64,000 nucleotides of DNA from Diadema setosum (lineage: Eukaryota > Echinodermata > Echinoidea > Diadematoida > Diadematidae): NCBI RefSeq assembly GCF_964275005.1, contig NC_092692.1, positions 15,655,006 to 15,719,005 on the forward strand, written 5' to 3'. This document shows positions 11,502 through 23,614 of the stretch, in pieces (position 1 is the first letter of the stretch; the number at the start of each line of letters is the position of its first letter). The notes beneath the pieces were generated by a model. It did not search any database and was not told the DNA's origin. It saw nothing but the letters and a program-made list of their open reading frames with translations. A program made the position numbers and the translations under genes.

Positions 11502-12528
11502 AATATTTTTAGAATGCTGCTGCTCCATAGCAACGACCAAGGCACAGGAGAGGTTCGGATACCAGAAGATTACAAGGACAGACATTTCAACACCTTTACC
11601 AAGCAGTCGAAGCCAAGGCACAGGAGGAAACCACCTGTTCTCACAACACCAGTCTTCAGCTTTATTTACATCACAACTTCTTTCTTGCTTTCTTTCCTCT
11701 CACTCTCTTTGTGCAAAAGTTTTGCTTAATGTGACATTTGTCAGTGTGTGGTATATATGAACCTATAGTATATGTTCTCATTTCCAAGACATCATTTTCA
11801 TAACAAAGAAATTTGATGGAATATATACTTCCTTTTCAGTCTAGCTCTCACCATTTAAGTTTCCTGAAAATATCAGAGGCATTATTCTCTTTTTTTTTTT
11901 CCAACTATTCTTGTGTCGAGACCTACAGTACTGTGAGCACATGATAATCAGCCCAATTTTACAGTGAAAGGAGTGGATGACAGTGAAAGTCCTCTTTAGG
12001 TTAGCGATCATCTATTTGTGTCAATGAGAAAGATTAATTGTACCATTGGCCACATAACAAAAGCCACTAGATTCGGGATGGACTTTCATACTCTTTGCTC
12101 ACCAACCGCCGTTGGAACGATAAATTGCCGTGTTCTAATATCTCAGAAGTGTGCATGCCCTGCATCATTCTAGCTTTGCTTCCCAATATCCTAACCTTTG
12201 CTGCAGAGCAGGGATTTGTCGTAATAAGTTGGCACTTGTCTTGATGTAGTGAATCGGACCTTTCTATCGTATCCCTTTCTTTTCTTTTGTTGTTATGTCA
12301 TCCTATTGTTGGAATATTCATCTGTTGTATTTTCTGGTTTGTACAACTGTGTCACTGAAATGGATTCCTGTGTTTTTATTTTTCAATCACGTTCAAATCT
12401 GCGGCAGAAGACACCAATTTATTTAAGTGTTATATCTCCCATATCACATGCCCTGATGAAATAATGTAAGAATACTTGTCAAATTGGAGGAAACACACTG
12501 CAAAAAATTGAATATTTCATTTTCAGTG
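11502..12528 (+). other. Probable ALYREF 3' UTR and flank
   Basis: Unique-looking AT-rich sequence follows the putative stop. A frame at 11491-11760 exists but is out of phase with ALYREF and has no recognisable domain. I could not identify a clear AATAAA signal before the repeats at 12.5 kb, so the transcript end is unplaced. Confidence 0.35.
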
Positions 12529-13306
12529 TTAACCCTAACTAGGCCGGGCTATTTAGGAAGATCATAGAGCCGGGGGGGGGCCTCCCAGGCCCCCCCTCCA
12601 GATCTCGGCCGTCGACTGCGCGATCGCGACGAAAATTGGCACACACATTGCCTATGATGTAATCTAAAGTACCATGAAGTTAAATTTAAAAAAGAAATTA
12701 TCATTTATGCTAAATTATGCTAATTTATGCGTGATGATGCATGAAATCAGACAATTTGGTATAAATCACTAAATTAAGCTCAAAATGGGCACATTTTTTG
12801 TGTAAATATTCTTTTTAGTGTCCTGAGCAAATATAAGAAAAAAAAATTGTGCCATCAGAAAAAATTTCTAAAGTATTTTATTGTTTTTTGAATTTCTTAT
12901 GTATTTCTTTGTTTTTTCGACTTTATGTTTTTCATTGTTTTTTCGATGAAACTTGTTTGCGACATTGTTCCAAACAAGAAAATATATTAATAATTGATTT
13001 TAATCAATAAAACCCCCAAATAATCATGCTTTTGTGAAATTTGCCTGTAAGCACAGTTTGCATTGAAATTGTACACAAATTCACGTTTTTGAGCAATTTT
13101 TGGTCTGACATGCACATACATATTTATGCACAACTTCGAAACCGCACGCACGGGCATCGCAAATTTGGTGTCAAAAGATGCGGGAGACTTGAAAGAAAAA
13201 AGTCATGAAACGTCGCGGCGATAGCTTTTCGCGTTAGTGATACATCGCGCGGAACGTCGAGGGGGGGGCCTCGGAGGCCCCCCCCCCCCGGCCTAGTTAG
13301 GGTTAA
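12529..13306. mobile_element. piggyBac-like MITE, 770 bp with TTAA target duplication
   Basis: TTAA at 12529-12532 and 13303-13306 flank an element (12533-13302) whose ends are inverted repeats, CCCTAACTAGGCCGGG and CCCGGCCTAGTTAGGG, each with C/G-rich subterminal runs. A TTAA target and CCCT-type ends are hallmarks of piggyBac elements. No transposase is encoded, so the element is non-autonomous. Confidence 0.8.
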
Positions 13307-13705
13307 AGGGACTGTACAGTACTGGTTTAGCAATGTTTAGGTGGGGATTCACGTTTTGAACATTCTTAAGTGAGATAATGAGAAACCTCTTATGAAATAT
13401 GAAAGAGCACGTCATTTTAAGAAGGATTCAATGTTTATTTGATGAAAATTGGTTTTCGAATGGCTGAGATATCCCAAAAAAAGTGCTAATAATAAAAGGC
13501 GACATGCCACAACTTTATTAGGATCTCTTTGTTTCACCTTGTTTTTGGATATCTCAGCCATTTCAAAACCGATTTTCATCGAATAAACTTTTGATACCCC
13601 TTAGAACTGCATGCTCTTTGGCATCTCATAGAGTGGTTTCTAAATATCTCGCAAAATGTTAAAAGCTAAATCCTCACCTCGACCAGAACTGTACACACCC
13701 TTTAA
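13303..13705. mobile_element. TTAA-AGGG foldback MITE, copy 1
   Basis: The ends TTAAAGGGACTGTACAGTACTGG and (reverse complement) TTAAAGGGTGTGTACAGTTCTGG are imperfect inverted repeats. Internal arms also fold back (TGGCTGAGATATCC against GGATATCTCAGCCA). The left TTAA is shared with the right TTAA of the preceding element. Copies 2 and 3 are at 14970-15361 and 19379-19774. Confidence 0.8.
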
Positions 13706-14969
13706 CTTGCATTCCTTGAAGTGTCTTCTGGAAATGCCATTTCCCCCAGTTTCTTTTTTTTTTTTCAATTTCTGAATTCCAAGATCAGATAGTTTGTGAT
13801 ACAGTGTATTTGAACAGGTACTCTTCTTCTATGGTCCCTAGTGCTTCGTATGAGATATTTTTAAAGGATTCAGGCCATCAAGCCAACAAGGACCCCTGTG
13901 AATGTTGTAGTGTGTATGAATGGTGTGGCCTGAAGTACAGATTGGTGTGTAAAGAGATTGGTAGATGCCCTAGGCGAACATGTGAAGATAAACAAAATGA
14001 CGGTTGAACTGTGATGGTCAAATCACAGTTGTGATGGTCAGGCTGGTGGAGAAAAAAACTGTCCTGCTGGAGAAAACTGTCCTGGAGAGGGTAAAAACTG
14101 TCCTGTGCCAGTTGCCGAAGGGAGTAGCATTTGTTGTATATACAGTCTGTTGTTTGTTTGTACAGTGTAATGTCGATTTTAAGCAATGTCACAAGACCGC
14201 GGGGTAGAACGTCTTGTTGGCTTTTAAGTCATTTCTTACAGGTTTTCTACTATGTTTGATGGGTGACGAAAGCCTGTAGTGAGACAGATTACGGCAAAGA
14301 ATAACCAAACAGTGACTGAAAGTGGCATTTATGCGTGTGTATGGGGGAGAGATTATTACATATGAAAGCCAACGCACATGTGACCCGTGGTGTAGTTCGT
14401 AGCATTGATTTTTGGAGAGCTTTCGACCTCACAAAACCAAACCTACCCTGAAGTTTGTTTCTTACAAGGGATCTGATCATATTTTTGTCGTATATTGTTT
14501 TAGATATGTTCTTTTTTTTTTCTTTATGCTTATTCAGGATGTAGACCAGTAATGTAATCATTATTTGAAACAGGGGCAGGTTTCATGCTTTCAGAATGAA
14601 GATGACTTTGTCACACGGGTTGCCCATTTAGCTCCTTAAACCTTTAGTGTTTGTACAGCAGTTTGTTTGTTTTGTTTTTTTCTCTCTCTTTTTTATTAAA
14701 GTAACTTATGTCGCACTCCATGCAAACACTACCCTTTTGTGAGATTTTTAGTAAATTGATGAACCGCAAAATAGTTCCATGTGTCCGAGATCTGTGTGAT
14801 TTTTATATTTTGTACAGAGGAGGTGCGTTATGAGGACAGCCACCTGATGTGATGTTGATATTTGTTGTACACGTATTTTGCTGTGCATTGATAGTGTTTG
14901 GCAAGGGTAGGGTAAAAATCAAAAAAAAAAAAAAAAATGCTCTTTCATTTTTATGCACCCTGTCGAACA
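13706..14969. other. Region between two MITE copies, no supported gene
   Basis: Short frames on both strands overlap each other and have no domain signature. A small direct repeat (GGAGAAAACTGTCCTG-type units, about 14050-14105) and an oligo-A run (14921-14937) are present. It could be part of a long 3' UTR or simple intergenic DNA. Confidence 0.4.
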
Positions 14970-15361
14970 TTAAAGGGACTGTACAGTACTGGTTGAGGTG
15001 GGGATTCTTGTTTTGATAATTCCTAAGTGAGATAATGAGAAACCTCTTATGAAATATGAAAGAACATGTAATTTTGAGAAGGATTCAACGTTTATTTGAT
15101 GAAAATTGGTTTTCAAATGGCTGAGATATCAAAAAAAAGTGATTATAATAAAAGGCGACAGGCCACAACTTTATTAGGATCTCTTTGTTTCACCTTGTTT
15201 TTGGATATCTCAGCCATTTCAAAACCGATTTTCATCAAATAAACTTTTGATACCCCTTAGAATTGTATGCTCTTTGCCATCTCATAGAGTGGTTTCTGAA
15301 TATCTTGCAAAACGTTAACAGCTAAATCCTCGCCTCGACCAGAACTGTACACACCCTTTAA
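14970..15361. mobile_element. TTAA-AGGG foldback MITE, copy 2
   Basis: The element is nearly the same along its length as copy 1, including the internal inverted arms, with TTAA at 14970-14973 and 15358-15361. The close similarity indicates relatively recent amplification. Confidence 0.82.
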
Positions 15362-15364
15362 CAA

Positions 15365-15401
<37 letters not shown>

Positions 15402-16459
15402 GCAAAATTTTGAATGCCTCCTGATTGCCAAAAAACTGTTTCTTGGATAGACCACAGACTCCAGAAATTTATAGTTCTTGATTGGCTCTCAAATTGGCAT
15501 TGAAAAAAAAAAGTCCAATTGTATTCAGGTTTTATGTATGTTGTACCCCCTTTTCCGATGAGTTCCATATACTGTAATGTTTCTCCAGCACAGTACAGTG
15601 TGTAAGACATGGAAAGAAATCATGAGCAGCAATTTATAGAGAACATTATGATTACGGGGGGGAGGGGGGGGGGGGGGCAGAAAAGCCAACAAAAATGCAG
15701 TAGCATGAAACAGTGACAATACATGTACATCAGGGAGACTTGCTGATCATGTCAAAACACAGGGATGATATAGCCACGTGGCAATGGTAGGTACACTGTG
15801 TTGGTACGGAGCGGAGTGCGTGTGTCCTATTGCAATTATCGTGTGCGTGTAGCATGTGTGGCATGCCCCCGGTTATTGATTGCACTGCCGAGTGAGGTAG
15901 GCATCTGATTGCTTCCTTCTGCTATGGTTGATTTGACCAATATAAGAACTGGGATTGATGTGTAAGGCACACTTACACACACCAGGGAGAACAAAAATTA
16001 GAATCAAAAACAAAATGAATACAATGTAGCAGTTAAACCGGCAATTTATATTTTAACGCACTGCACAAACACTTTTTCTTCCTTTTTTTTTTTGTTGTTG
16101 ATATAGTACACCGTCATGTATGTATTTTCCACATTCAAACATGAAAAATAACATTCCGTCTACTCGTTTCTGACATATTTGGTGTTATGTCGTACATACA
16201 AATTTAATATCATTCAGTAGGAATAAGAATCAAATACATGTATGGATATTTGACACTTGTCATTCCAGTCATCAAAAGTTAATGATGGCAAAAAAAAAAA
16301 AAAAAGAAGACACGCCCTACTCCCCCCCCCCCCCGTAGCTCTTCACAGCTGCCTCCCAATACCCTGTAATCACCCCAATCACCTCATCCCAAGCTTTTTG
16401 TACACAAACACCTGACACACGCACACACACTACGAATGCATGGAATTACACTACACACA

Positions 16460-16511
<52 letters not shown>

Positions 16512-17511
16512 CCACATACACACACACACACACACACCCACACACGTACTCGCATACACACACCCACACGCAAATGCATTTTTACTACGCCAAATTGGTA
16601 TACTTAATATACGTGTATGCTCATGCATTGGCCTCCGATCAAACATATGAACATAGGTTCGTCGAACTTGTCGAACAGGGGAGTGCAAGAGAAAATATAT
16701 AGGGAAAAAGAGTAGGAAAGAATGTGAGATCGAAGAAAAAGGCGGCAAGAGAGAAAAAGAGAGATCGATAAAAAGGGAGAAAGAGAGAGAGAAAAAAAAA
16801 GAAGAAAAGAGAGGGAGAGACAACTCCGCTCTATGGACGGAATACGAGCAGAATACCACAACCTTAAACTGCTAAAGCAGGTAATACATGCCGAATGAGT
16901 AAATGCAGCAGTATTGGTATATAGTACAATACACATAGGCCTACTTTAAGCAAAGTTTGAGGAAAATCGGATAATCAGTGGTATTGTTTGTTTCGTTGGT
17001 TGGTGTTTGTTTGTTTGCTTGCTTGTTTGTTATTTGGAGGGCGGGTGGGGGAACAACACAAAATGTCAATGACGAACTTACGTAGGCCAGTTGAATTCCC
17101 TTGGTGATGAGAAGATAAAAAGGCTGTTTGGCCACATAATATACGTGTACGTAGTAAGTAGGTCTGTTGGCAGAGTGCCATAATCTAAATAAAGAAATAA
17201 AAAAGGAGACAAACTACAGCGTAAGTATGGACGCCCGAGATTGCCATGGAAACCCAATAGTTTTTTAGTTTGCCTCTAGAGTTGTTGTTTTTGACAATGC
17301 ATTACAGCAGAGAGTCGATTTAAGCTCTAGTTGAGATAGGACAATTTGTGCCATGCCCAGGCTGTTTGATTCTACTCGAGAAGCTTCCGGGAACCGTCAC
17401 GTGTGATTTATTTAAGACGACTAGAAAGGGACAGCTTGTTTGGCACAAGGGAACGAGAAATAGAGAAAGCAGACGAGGATTTGTGTGTGACCGAAAGCCA
17501 TGGTTACACAA
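15362..17511. other. Microsatellite-rich region without a supported gene
   Basis: Contains (GT)n at 15371-15400, a poly-G stretch near 15657-15677, a long (CA)n tract at 16457-16575 and a GA-rich purine tract (16690-16820). Long frames over these tracts (poly Val-Cys, His-Thr or Ser-Leu) are repeat translations. Confidence 0.6.
16457..16575. repeat. (CA)n microsatellite block
   Basis: Long CA runs are interrupted by TA, CAAAAGC and CCC. It is translated in several frames as artefactual low-complexity ORFs. Confidence 0.9.
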
Positions 17512-17816
17512 GCAGAGACTCCAACCCCAAGCAACTTCTGATCTGGAGATTCTCCCGCCTGAAACCCCTAGCAAACGGGAGACTCCAAGTTTATGTGTGC
17601 CAAGTGTGAAGTTCCTAGGGTTATAGATGCTCTCTGGTGCTATCTTAGGCTTATTTTTGCAATATACGATAGCAATAAGTAAGAAATCCTTTACAACGGG
17701 AGACATTGAGCCAGGGCGGGAGAAATTAAATCTCAAACGGGAGAACGGGAGATTTTGCAAAAATGGGTTTTCGGCGGGAGATCTCCCGTCGAAAACGGGA
17801 GAGTTGGAGTCTCTGC
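17512..17816. mobile_element. Small MITE with 14-bp inverted termini
   Basis: GCAGAGACTCCAAC (17512-17525) is exactly inverted at 17803-17816, and ACAA flanks both sides. The interior repeats ACGGGAGA/TCTCCCG motifs several times on both strands. No ORF with a known domain. Confidence 0.65.
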
Positions 17817-19378
17817 ACAAGTCATGAAGAATTTATCCGAGCCTGGTCGAACAAGAGTTAGATTGAAGCTACAAAACGGTGCACAGCTTTTTCTCTTTCT
17901 CTCTTTTATTTTGTAAACGTCAATTTTTTTTTTCTCTCTTCAATGATCTGACATTCTTATACTCCTCTTTGGGGAATTGCTGATCAAAAACTCACAAAGC
18001 AATTTACTGGGCGCTGTGGAACCAATTGAAACACATGCTATACGAATAGACAATGTATTCACTTACAGGTGTCACAACCTTGTAAAGAGCTATATCAATT
18101 CTTGAATCGCGTTGTTACGCTAACGAAAATAAACAGACCAGTCGAGAGAAAGAGCAGGTAATAAATTATTCCCAATGGTTATAGCGCATGGAGCACATTA
18201 CTTGTGCGGTCTCCATGACCCTGCTCGGACAGTGTCTCAACGGAAACAACGCACCATGATATACTTACTGACACTTTTTCAGTCATTTTAGTAGGGCAAA
18301 TATGTGAAAAAGATGCTCACATCCGGCGGAAAGTATGAAATTTTGCATAGAGGATTATTTTGGGGCGCTGATTTCAAAAATTGCCGGATCCAAGCGTTTG
18401 TCACACACATCACATTATTCCTTATTTTAACCCAGCATGTTAAAATACAGGTCATTTAGAATCCAAGATGTAGGGATCTTCTAATATCTTGTGACGGCGG
18501 CCATATTAGAATTCAAAATGGCGGCCGACCCAGTGGTCAGATCTCTTGGATCCGACAATTTCTTAAATCGGCACCCGAAATACCCCAATGTGCAAAAGTT
18601 CACACTCTCCACCGGATGTGAGCATCTCGACCAATCTTTGCTACATTATCATTATCATGTCGTTTTTGTAATCTTCGTTTCGCTTATTTATTTTCATTAT
18701 CATGTGTGAACCCAGATGTTCTTCACCTTCAATCTAAAATACAGTATAAGAAATGTTCCCTTGGACACCTTATATATTAAATTTGAATCCTCCTATTGTG
18801 ACCTGGCTTGTCTTTAATGGGAATTTCAATATTCGCAATGAGCTGGCGACAGGTTGGGGCGTAGTTGAATGACGATTGCCGAAAATGCATGCGCATTCCT
18901 GATTCAGTGAATTAGAATGCGCAAATGCGAAATCGGTTGCTGCATTACTTATATTAATTGAACAATGAAAAACGATTTCGAATGACGATATTTCGATGAA
19001 TGAGCGTATTTGACAAAACTGAATGCTTCTAATATGAAATTGAACATTACTTTGTTAAATGAGAATCTAATGAAATTGGCGGGGGAAAACTACAATATTG
19101 ATTCACGCGCGGCGTAGACAATTATACTTGCATAAAAAAGAACTATACATTAGAAATATGGATATGGACGAAAGGCGTAGAAGATTGCTTTGTTAGTTCA
19201 CGTCTGATATATCTGAAGAGAAATTGCTTTCCGTGTGTAGACGACCGCCATCACATTAACATCATGTGGAAATTTGCGCGATATAAACGCATGACAGTAA
19301 CTTAATAAGTTGTCTGTAACATATGGCCGTTGGCGCGCATGCCGTACCCAAACCATTCTTTGTCAGCTCTTTCGTATG
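17817..19378. other. Intergenic DNA containing a foldback element
   Basis: Apart from the inverted-repeat element at 18312-18626 no gene or RNA is recognised. Confidence 0.5.
18312..18626. mobile_element. Foldback MITE, 315 bp
   Basis: The ends GATGCTCACATCCGG and CCGGATGTGAGCATC are perfect inverted repeats, and the arms remain imperfectly complementary further in (TTGCCGGATCC against GGATCCGACAA). The centre carries GGCGGCCAT/ATGGCGGCC, itself palindromic. Confidence 0.7.
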
Positions 19379-19774
19379 TTAAAGGGATAGTACAGTATTG
19401 GTGGAGATGAGAATTGGGCTTTTAACTTTTTGCGAGATACCAAGAAAACACTTATGAAAAACAGAGCATACCATTTTAAGAAGAATTCAAAGTTTATTTG
19501 ATGAAAATCGGGTTTGGAATAACTAAAACATCCAAAAACAAAGTAAAACAAAGTGATCATAATAAAGTGTGGATCCCACACTTTATTAGAGTCGCTCTGT
19601 TTTGTATATCTCAGCCATTTCAAAACCAATTTTCATCAAATAAACTTGAATTCCTTATGGAATTACATGATCTTTGATATTTGATGAGAGGTTTTTCATT
19701 ATCTCACCAAAAAAAAAAAAAAAATGTATGGAACTTGAAATTAGGTCTCAACCAAAACTATACATTCCCTTTAA
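19379..19774. mobile_element. TTAA-AGGG foldback MITE, diverged copy 3
   Basis: TTAAAGGGATAGTACAGTATTGG starts the element and the inverted end TACATTCCCTTTAA closes it. The internal arms (TTTATTTGATGAAAAT against ATTTTCATCAAATAAA) are retained. It is clearly more diverged than copies 1 and 2. Confidence 0.75.
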
Positions 19775-21360
19775 TAGCATTACGGATAGAACAGCCTTGG
19801 GAATGAGCTGAGCGAAATTAGTGGAGCTACATTGTGCAAAGCATTTACAAGCATCAATTATTATGTTGTTGCACACGACATGCACGAGTACTCAACTGTT
19901 CAGCCATGTGGACAATATTAAATAACCTTGCCATTGTGCTCAAACGCAGAAAAAAAAGCAATCACAAGCGGATATGAAAAATGCACAATATGCATCTTCG
20001 ATGATGGCATAATATGCAACAAAGTTTGGTGTCAAACGGTTGTCATGGTAACCAATTAGCATCAATCTTTTGTTACTAATACATGCATGCGGCTCATCGT
20101 TGTGTTTACACATACCAACATATTTTGTTACATCGCCTCCACGAAATACTGTTGTAAAAAATCATGATCTATTTGAAATTACTTTTTTTCCCCATATAGA
20201 CTTGCACATGGACCTTTAGCGATTGGTAAAACGTTAGACGTTCATAGCGACATCAAAAATACATGTACCCGACTGCAAAATGTCGGGTCGTGCATTACGG
20301 AAAGAAAAGTACATTCAAATGAAATACACAATCAAATCATCGACAGGGTGGATGACTGAGGGGATTTGATCCATGACTATCAAAGTTCATCAAAATGAAT
20401 CAAAATGGTACAATGACGAAGAGATATAGAAACGGAACGTTGTATAGGACCTTGTCGTTTCATTTCGTTTAATTCTTAACAAAAATACATTGAAATATAC
20501 ACGCACAGAACATAAGCTAACAAAAAAAAAATATACAATAATATATTCTATAGACACTTCAAAATATATGTACAATCACACGACAAAAAAATGTTGCAAA
20601 TTGAAGAAAAAACACTAAATGACGTTGAAAATGGAGACGAAGCAAAAAAAAACAACAACAACAACAAACAAACAAACCACAATTATTAATAAGGTATATA
20701 AAAATGTTGGCTATAGGGAAGCATGATCATGATTATAGGGACAATAAAATTAACATCGGGCATCGACAACAAGAACCAAAAACCCCAACTAATTAAGCCC
20801 TAACAATACAAGGTCTTTGCTGATAGGCAGCAGCCAATTCTTGCCTTCATTAACAACAAGGGGGAAAATAATGTTGCAGAGAGTCTCACGAGGTTGATTT
20901 TAGCCATCATTTCCAAGGAGAAAATGAAATTATAGTCAATTTATGGAATCAATAATTAAACAAAGTCATTCATTCTCTCATTCATTCATTCATTCATTCA
21001 TTCATTCCCTCCTTCATCCATTTATACATTCGTTCGTTCATCTTCATTTCCAAACAATATAAAGGTATATTACAAATAACGAAATAATGGTATATTCCAT
21101 GTATACTAATATGATAGCATATATAATAATCACATATTATAATTAAAAAAAAAAGATCTTATTCCAGAAAAGACTGGAAATAAAAATCGAGGGACTACTG
21201 AGAAGCAAAACTCTATGATGCAGTTAGCCATCCCCGTATTTATAGTACATTAACTACTATACGATACATTATGCAAAACTTACAAAATAAGTAAAAATAA
21301 AGCAACCTCCCCAGCGCAAAAATACATTTATTATTGTATCACAGGCAACATGATGCACGC

Positions 21361-21396
<36 letters not shown>

Positions 21397-23450
21397 AATA
21401 GTGCAGAATGTTTAAAAGGAGAGCAACAACAAAAGAAAGAAAAAGAGGGAAATGAAGAAAGACAATTGTGCGGCCAACAGGCAAACAACAGTATACCGTA
21501 GATCTATACGCACACCCATTATCGTCTATGTATTGAATCCTTATCCCTCACATGTTTACGACATTGTTATTCTATTTATCTCTCTCTCTTCATTCCAAAA
21601 GATTTAAATCGAAAATAAAGGATAAAAGAAAATAAAGCAACAGGAAACGGAGCAGAGATCGTAATTTGTGACTGCTTCAGAAGGGGAAGGTCGCAAAAGC
21701 TCTCCGTAGTTTAAACGGCGTTAAAGGTCTTATAACATCCCTGTTGCAAACGTCACTAAATTTTGCATGGTTCAAGAATGATTTCTCCTACCATCATAAA
21801 AATTATGTGAAATCTTACCGTAATACATCTCAGAGTTTGAAAAAAAAAACACCAACAACAACAACAACGCATAGAAATGAAAAAATAACCTCATATCACT
21901 ACCAATATGTGATCCCCTCTATTGTCGAGAGTAACGAATGGATATTTTTTTTTTTCCCCGGGGTCCAAATAAATTCACTGGAAATCTGTGTAGTCCTTTT
22001 GTATTACCCCTCCATCATAAAGAAGTTTACGGTATTACTCTGAAAAAAAAAGGTCTGAATCACGTACATCTGCAATATGCCAGCTTATGAAAGGAATCTG
22101 ATTTTCAGCGTTGCAAGAAGGGACATGCAAACTTTAACTTAGATAGCATTAAGAGCAGATCGAATTTGCTGATGTCACAATAGCCATGTTTTCTCCCACG
22201 TGAGCTTCCTTTCTCCTGACGTCATTATCACCATGTCGCGCGGTAATGTGACGCTTTAAGTGTGCAGAGGTGTCTCCATTAGTCGATGTTACTTGGAAAC
22301 AGCTAGTGCTGGACCGCTTTCAAGTGATTCATCCGTAAGTAAGCCGTGGAATTTGCCAATCTGAGGCTTGTGAGCTCATTTTGCTGCAATTTGCCGATGC
22401 GTATATAATTGAAATGGCTTGCTACCATGATCAGCACCATAATATCAGCAGAGGAGAGGATAAAACCAGCAACATTTTCTGAAATGAAGGTAATACACTT
22501 GCGAAAATCAAAAACAAGAAATAAAATAGACAAACGCGCAAACAAAATCCAGGTTGCGGCTAACGATGTCTTATGTAGTCGTCGCGTAGGTCAACGCCTT
22601 TTGTAAAGCAATGGAACGTTATTTATGTCTCTCCCCGCCCCCCCCCCCCCCCCATAAAGAAATCAAAGCATCGACATCTGCCAGGATTTGTCGAATGAAA
22701 TGTTTGAAGTCGTACAAACCTTTAGAAAGTGAGTTTGGGCTGTTGATTAATCAATAAGTTAGAAAAAAAAAACCTTTCTTGAATCATATTAACTGACGTT
22801 CATGACGTCACTGCAAGCAATATCACGATTTCAACCCTCAATGCCATAGCCACGTGATTGTATTATGGCCAATCACCGATTGGTATTGACGCAGACCACG
22901 TAATATCATCTTATATTCGATTTTGATAAGACTTCGTCAATTCTCCTTGTTTTACTTTACTTTATGGTTTGTTTTTCAGAGTCAGGTTGACCATGGAGTG
23001 AAAATAGTATCTTAATGGGCAAAGAAGGAGTATTAGTTTGCAGATCACGTGAAATTTTCCAATAGATGCCTCCTTTAAAAGGGGGACGAGAATCATCGGC
23101 GGGTAGGAATTCAGAAGTGAAACCTCCGATCTGCCCATCAGATAAAATGAGACCTTCATTTGAGAAATTCCAAAGGGATGATGGAAGTGTCGTATGAACT
23201 TCGTCGAGGACGATGGAAGCACTGATAAAACAACAAACAAACTATCAAGTATTCGGCGCAATAAGAACAACAACCAAAAAAAAAAAAAAAAAAAAAACCA
23301 AAACAAAACAAAAACACTCTGGCTGCAGTCAAGGCCAATGCTGTTGTTCTATATACAAAATACTAGACGGTCATCCTATCCCAATGACATAGATGAGAGG
23401 ATTGGAAATACTTCAGGGTACAGAAATTAGGTTGAAGAGCGTGGTAAGAG
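19775..23450. other. AT-rich intergenic DNA, no supported gene
   Basis: Contains (AAC)n near 20650, (ATTC)n near 20975-21005, (CA)n at 21359-21392, poly-C near 22637 and poly-A near 23276. Short frames on both strands have no domain signature. Confidence 0.5.
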
Positions 23451-23608
23451 CAGGGGCGGATCCAGGAATCCCGTAAAGGGGAGGGGCGCAAACAATATTT
23501 CTGGTGCTACTTACGGGTTTCTTCTCATTTTTTTCTTTTCATTTCTTTTGTTTTAACGACAAATAAAGAGGGGCGCGCGCCCGGTGCGCCCCCTCTGGAT
23601 CCGCCACT
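23451..23608. mobile_element. MITE with CAGGGGCGGATCCAG / CTGGATCCGCCACT ends
   Basis: A 158-bp element with inverted termini and a GC-rich right portion. It is flanked by a direct repeat TAAGAG (23445-23450 and 23609-23614). It is the better-preserved relative of the element at 141-411. The target duplication length (6 visible bases) does not settle the superfamily; hAT-like is a guess. Confidence 0.7.
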
Positions 23609-23614
23609 TAAGAG

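Noticed and set aside
11491..11760. 89-codon frame after the ALYREF stop
   Set aside because: It is out of phase with ALYREF and overlaps another frame; best explained as 3' UTR.
16384..16859. Open frames on both strands rich in Cys-Val or His-Thr repeats
   Set aside because: They are translations of the (CA)n/(GT)n microsatellite and the adjacent purine tract. The same effect explains frames at 1024-1314, 35678-35965, 45536-45793 and 56209-56546.
17320..17820. 166-codon minus-strand open frame
   Set aside because: It overlaps the inverted-repeat MITE at 17512-17816 and competing plus-strand frames. No domain, splice context or start signal supports it.
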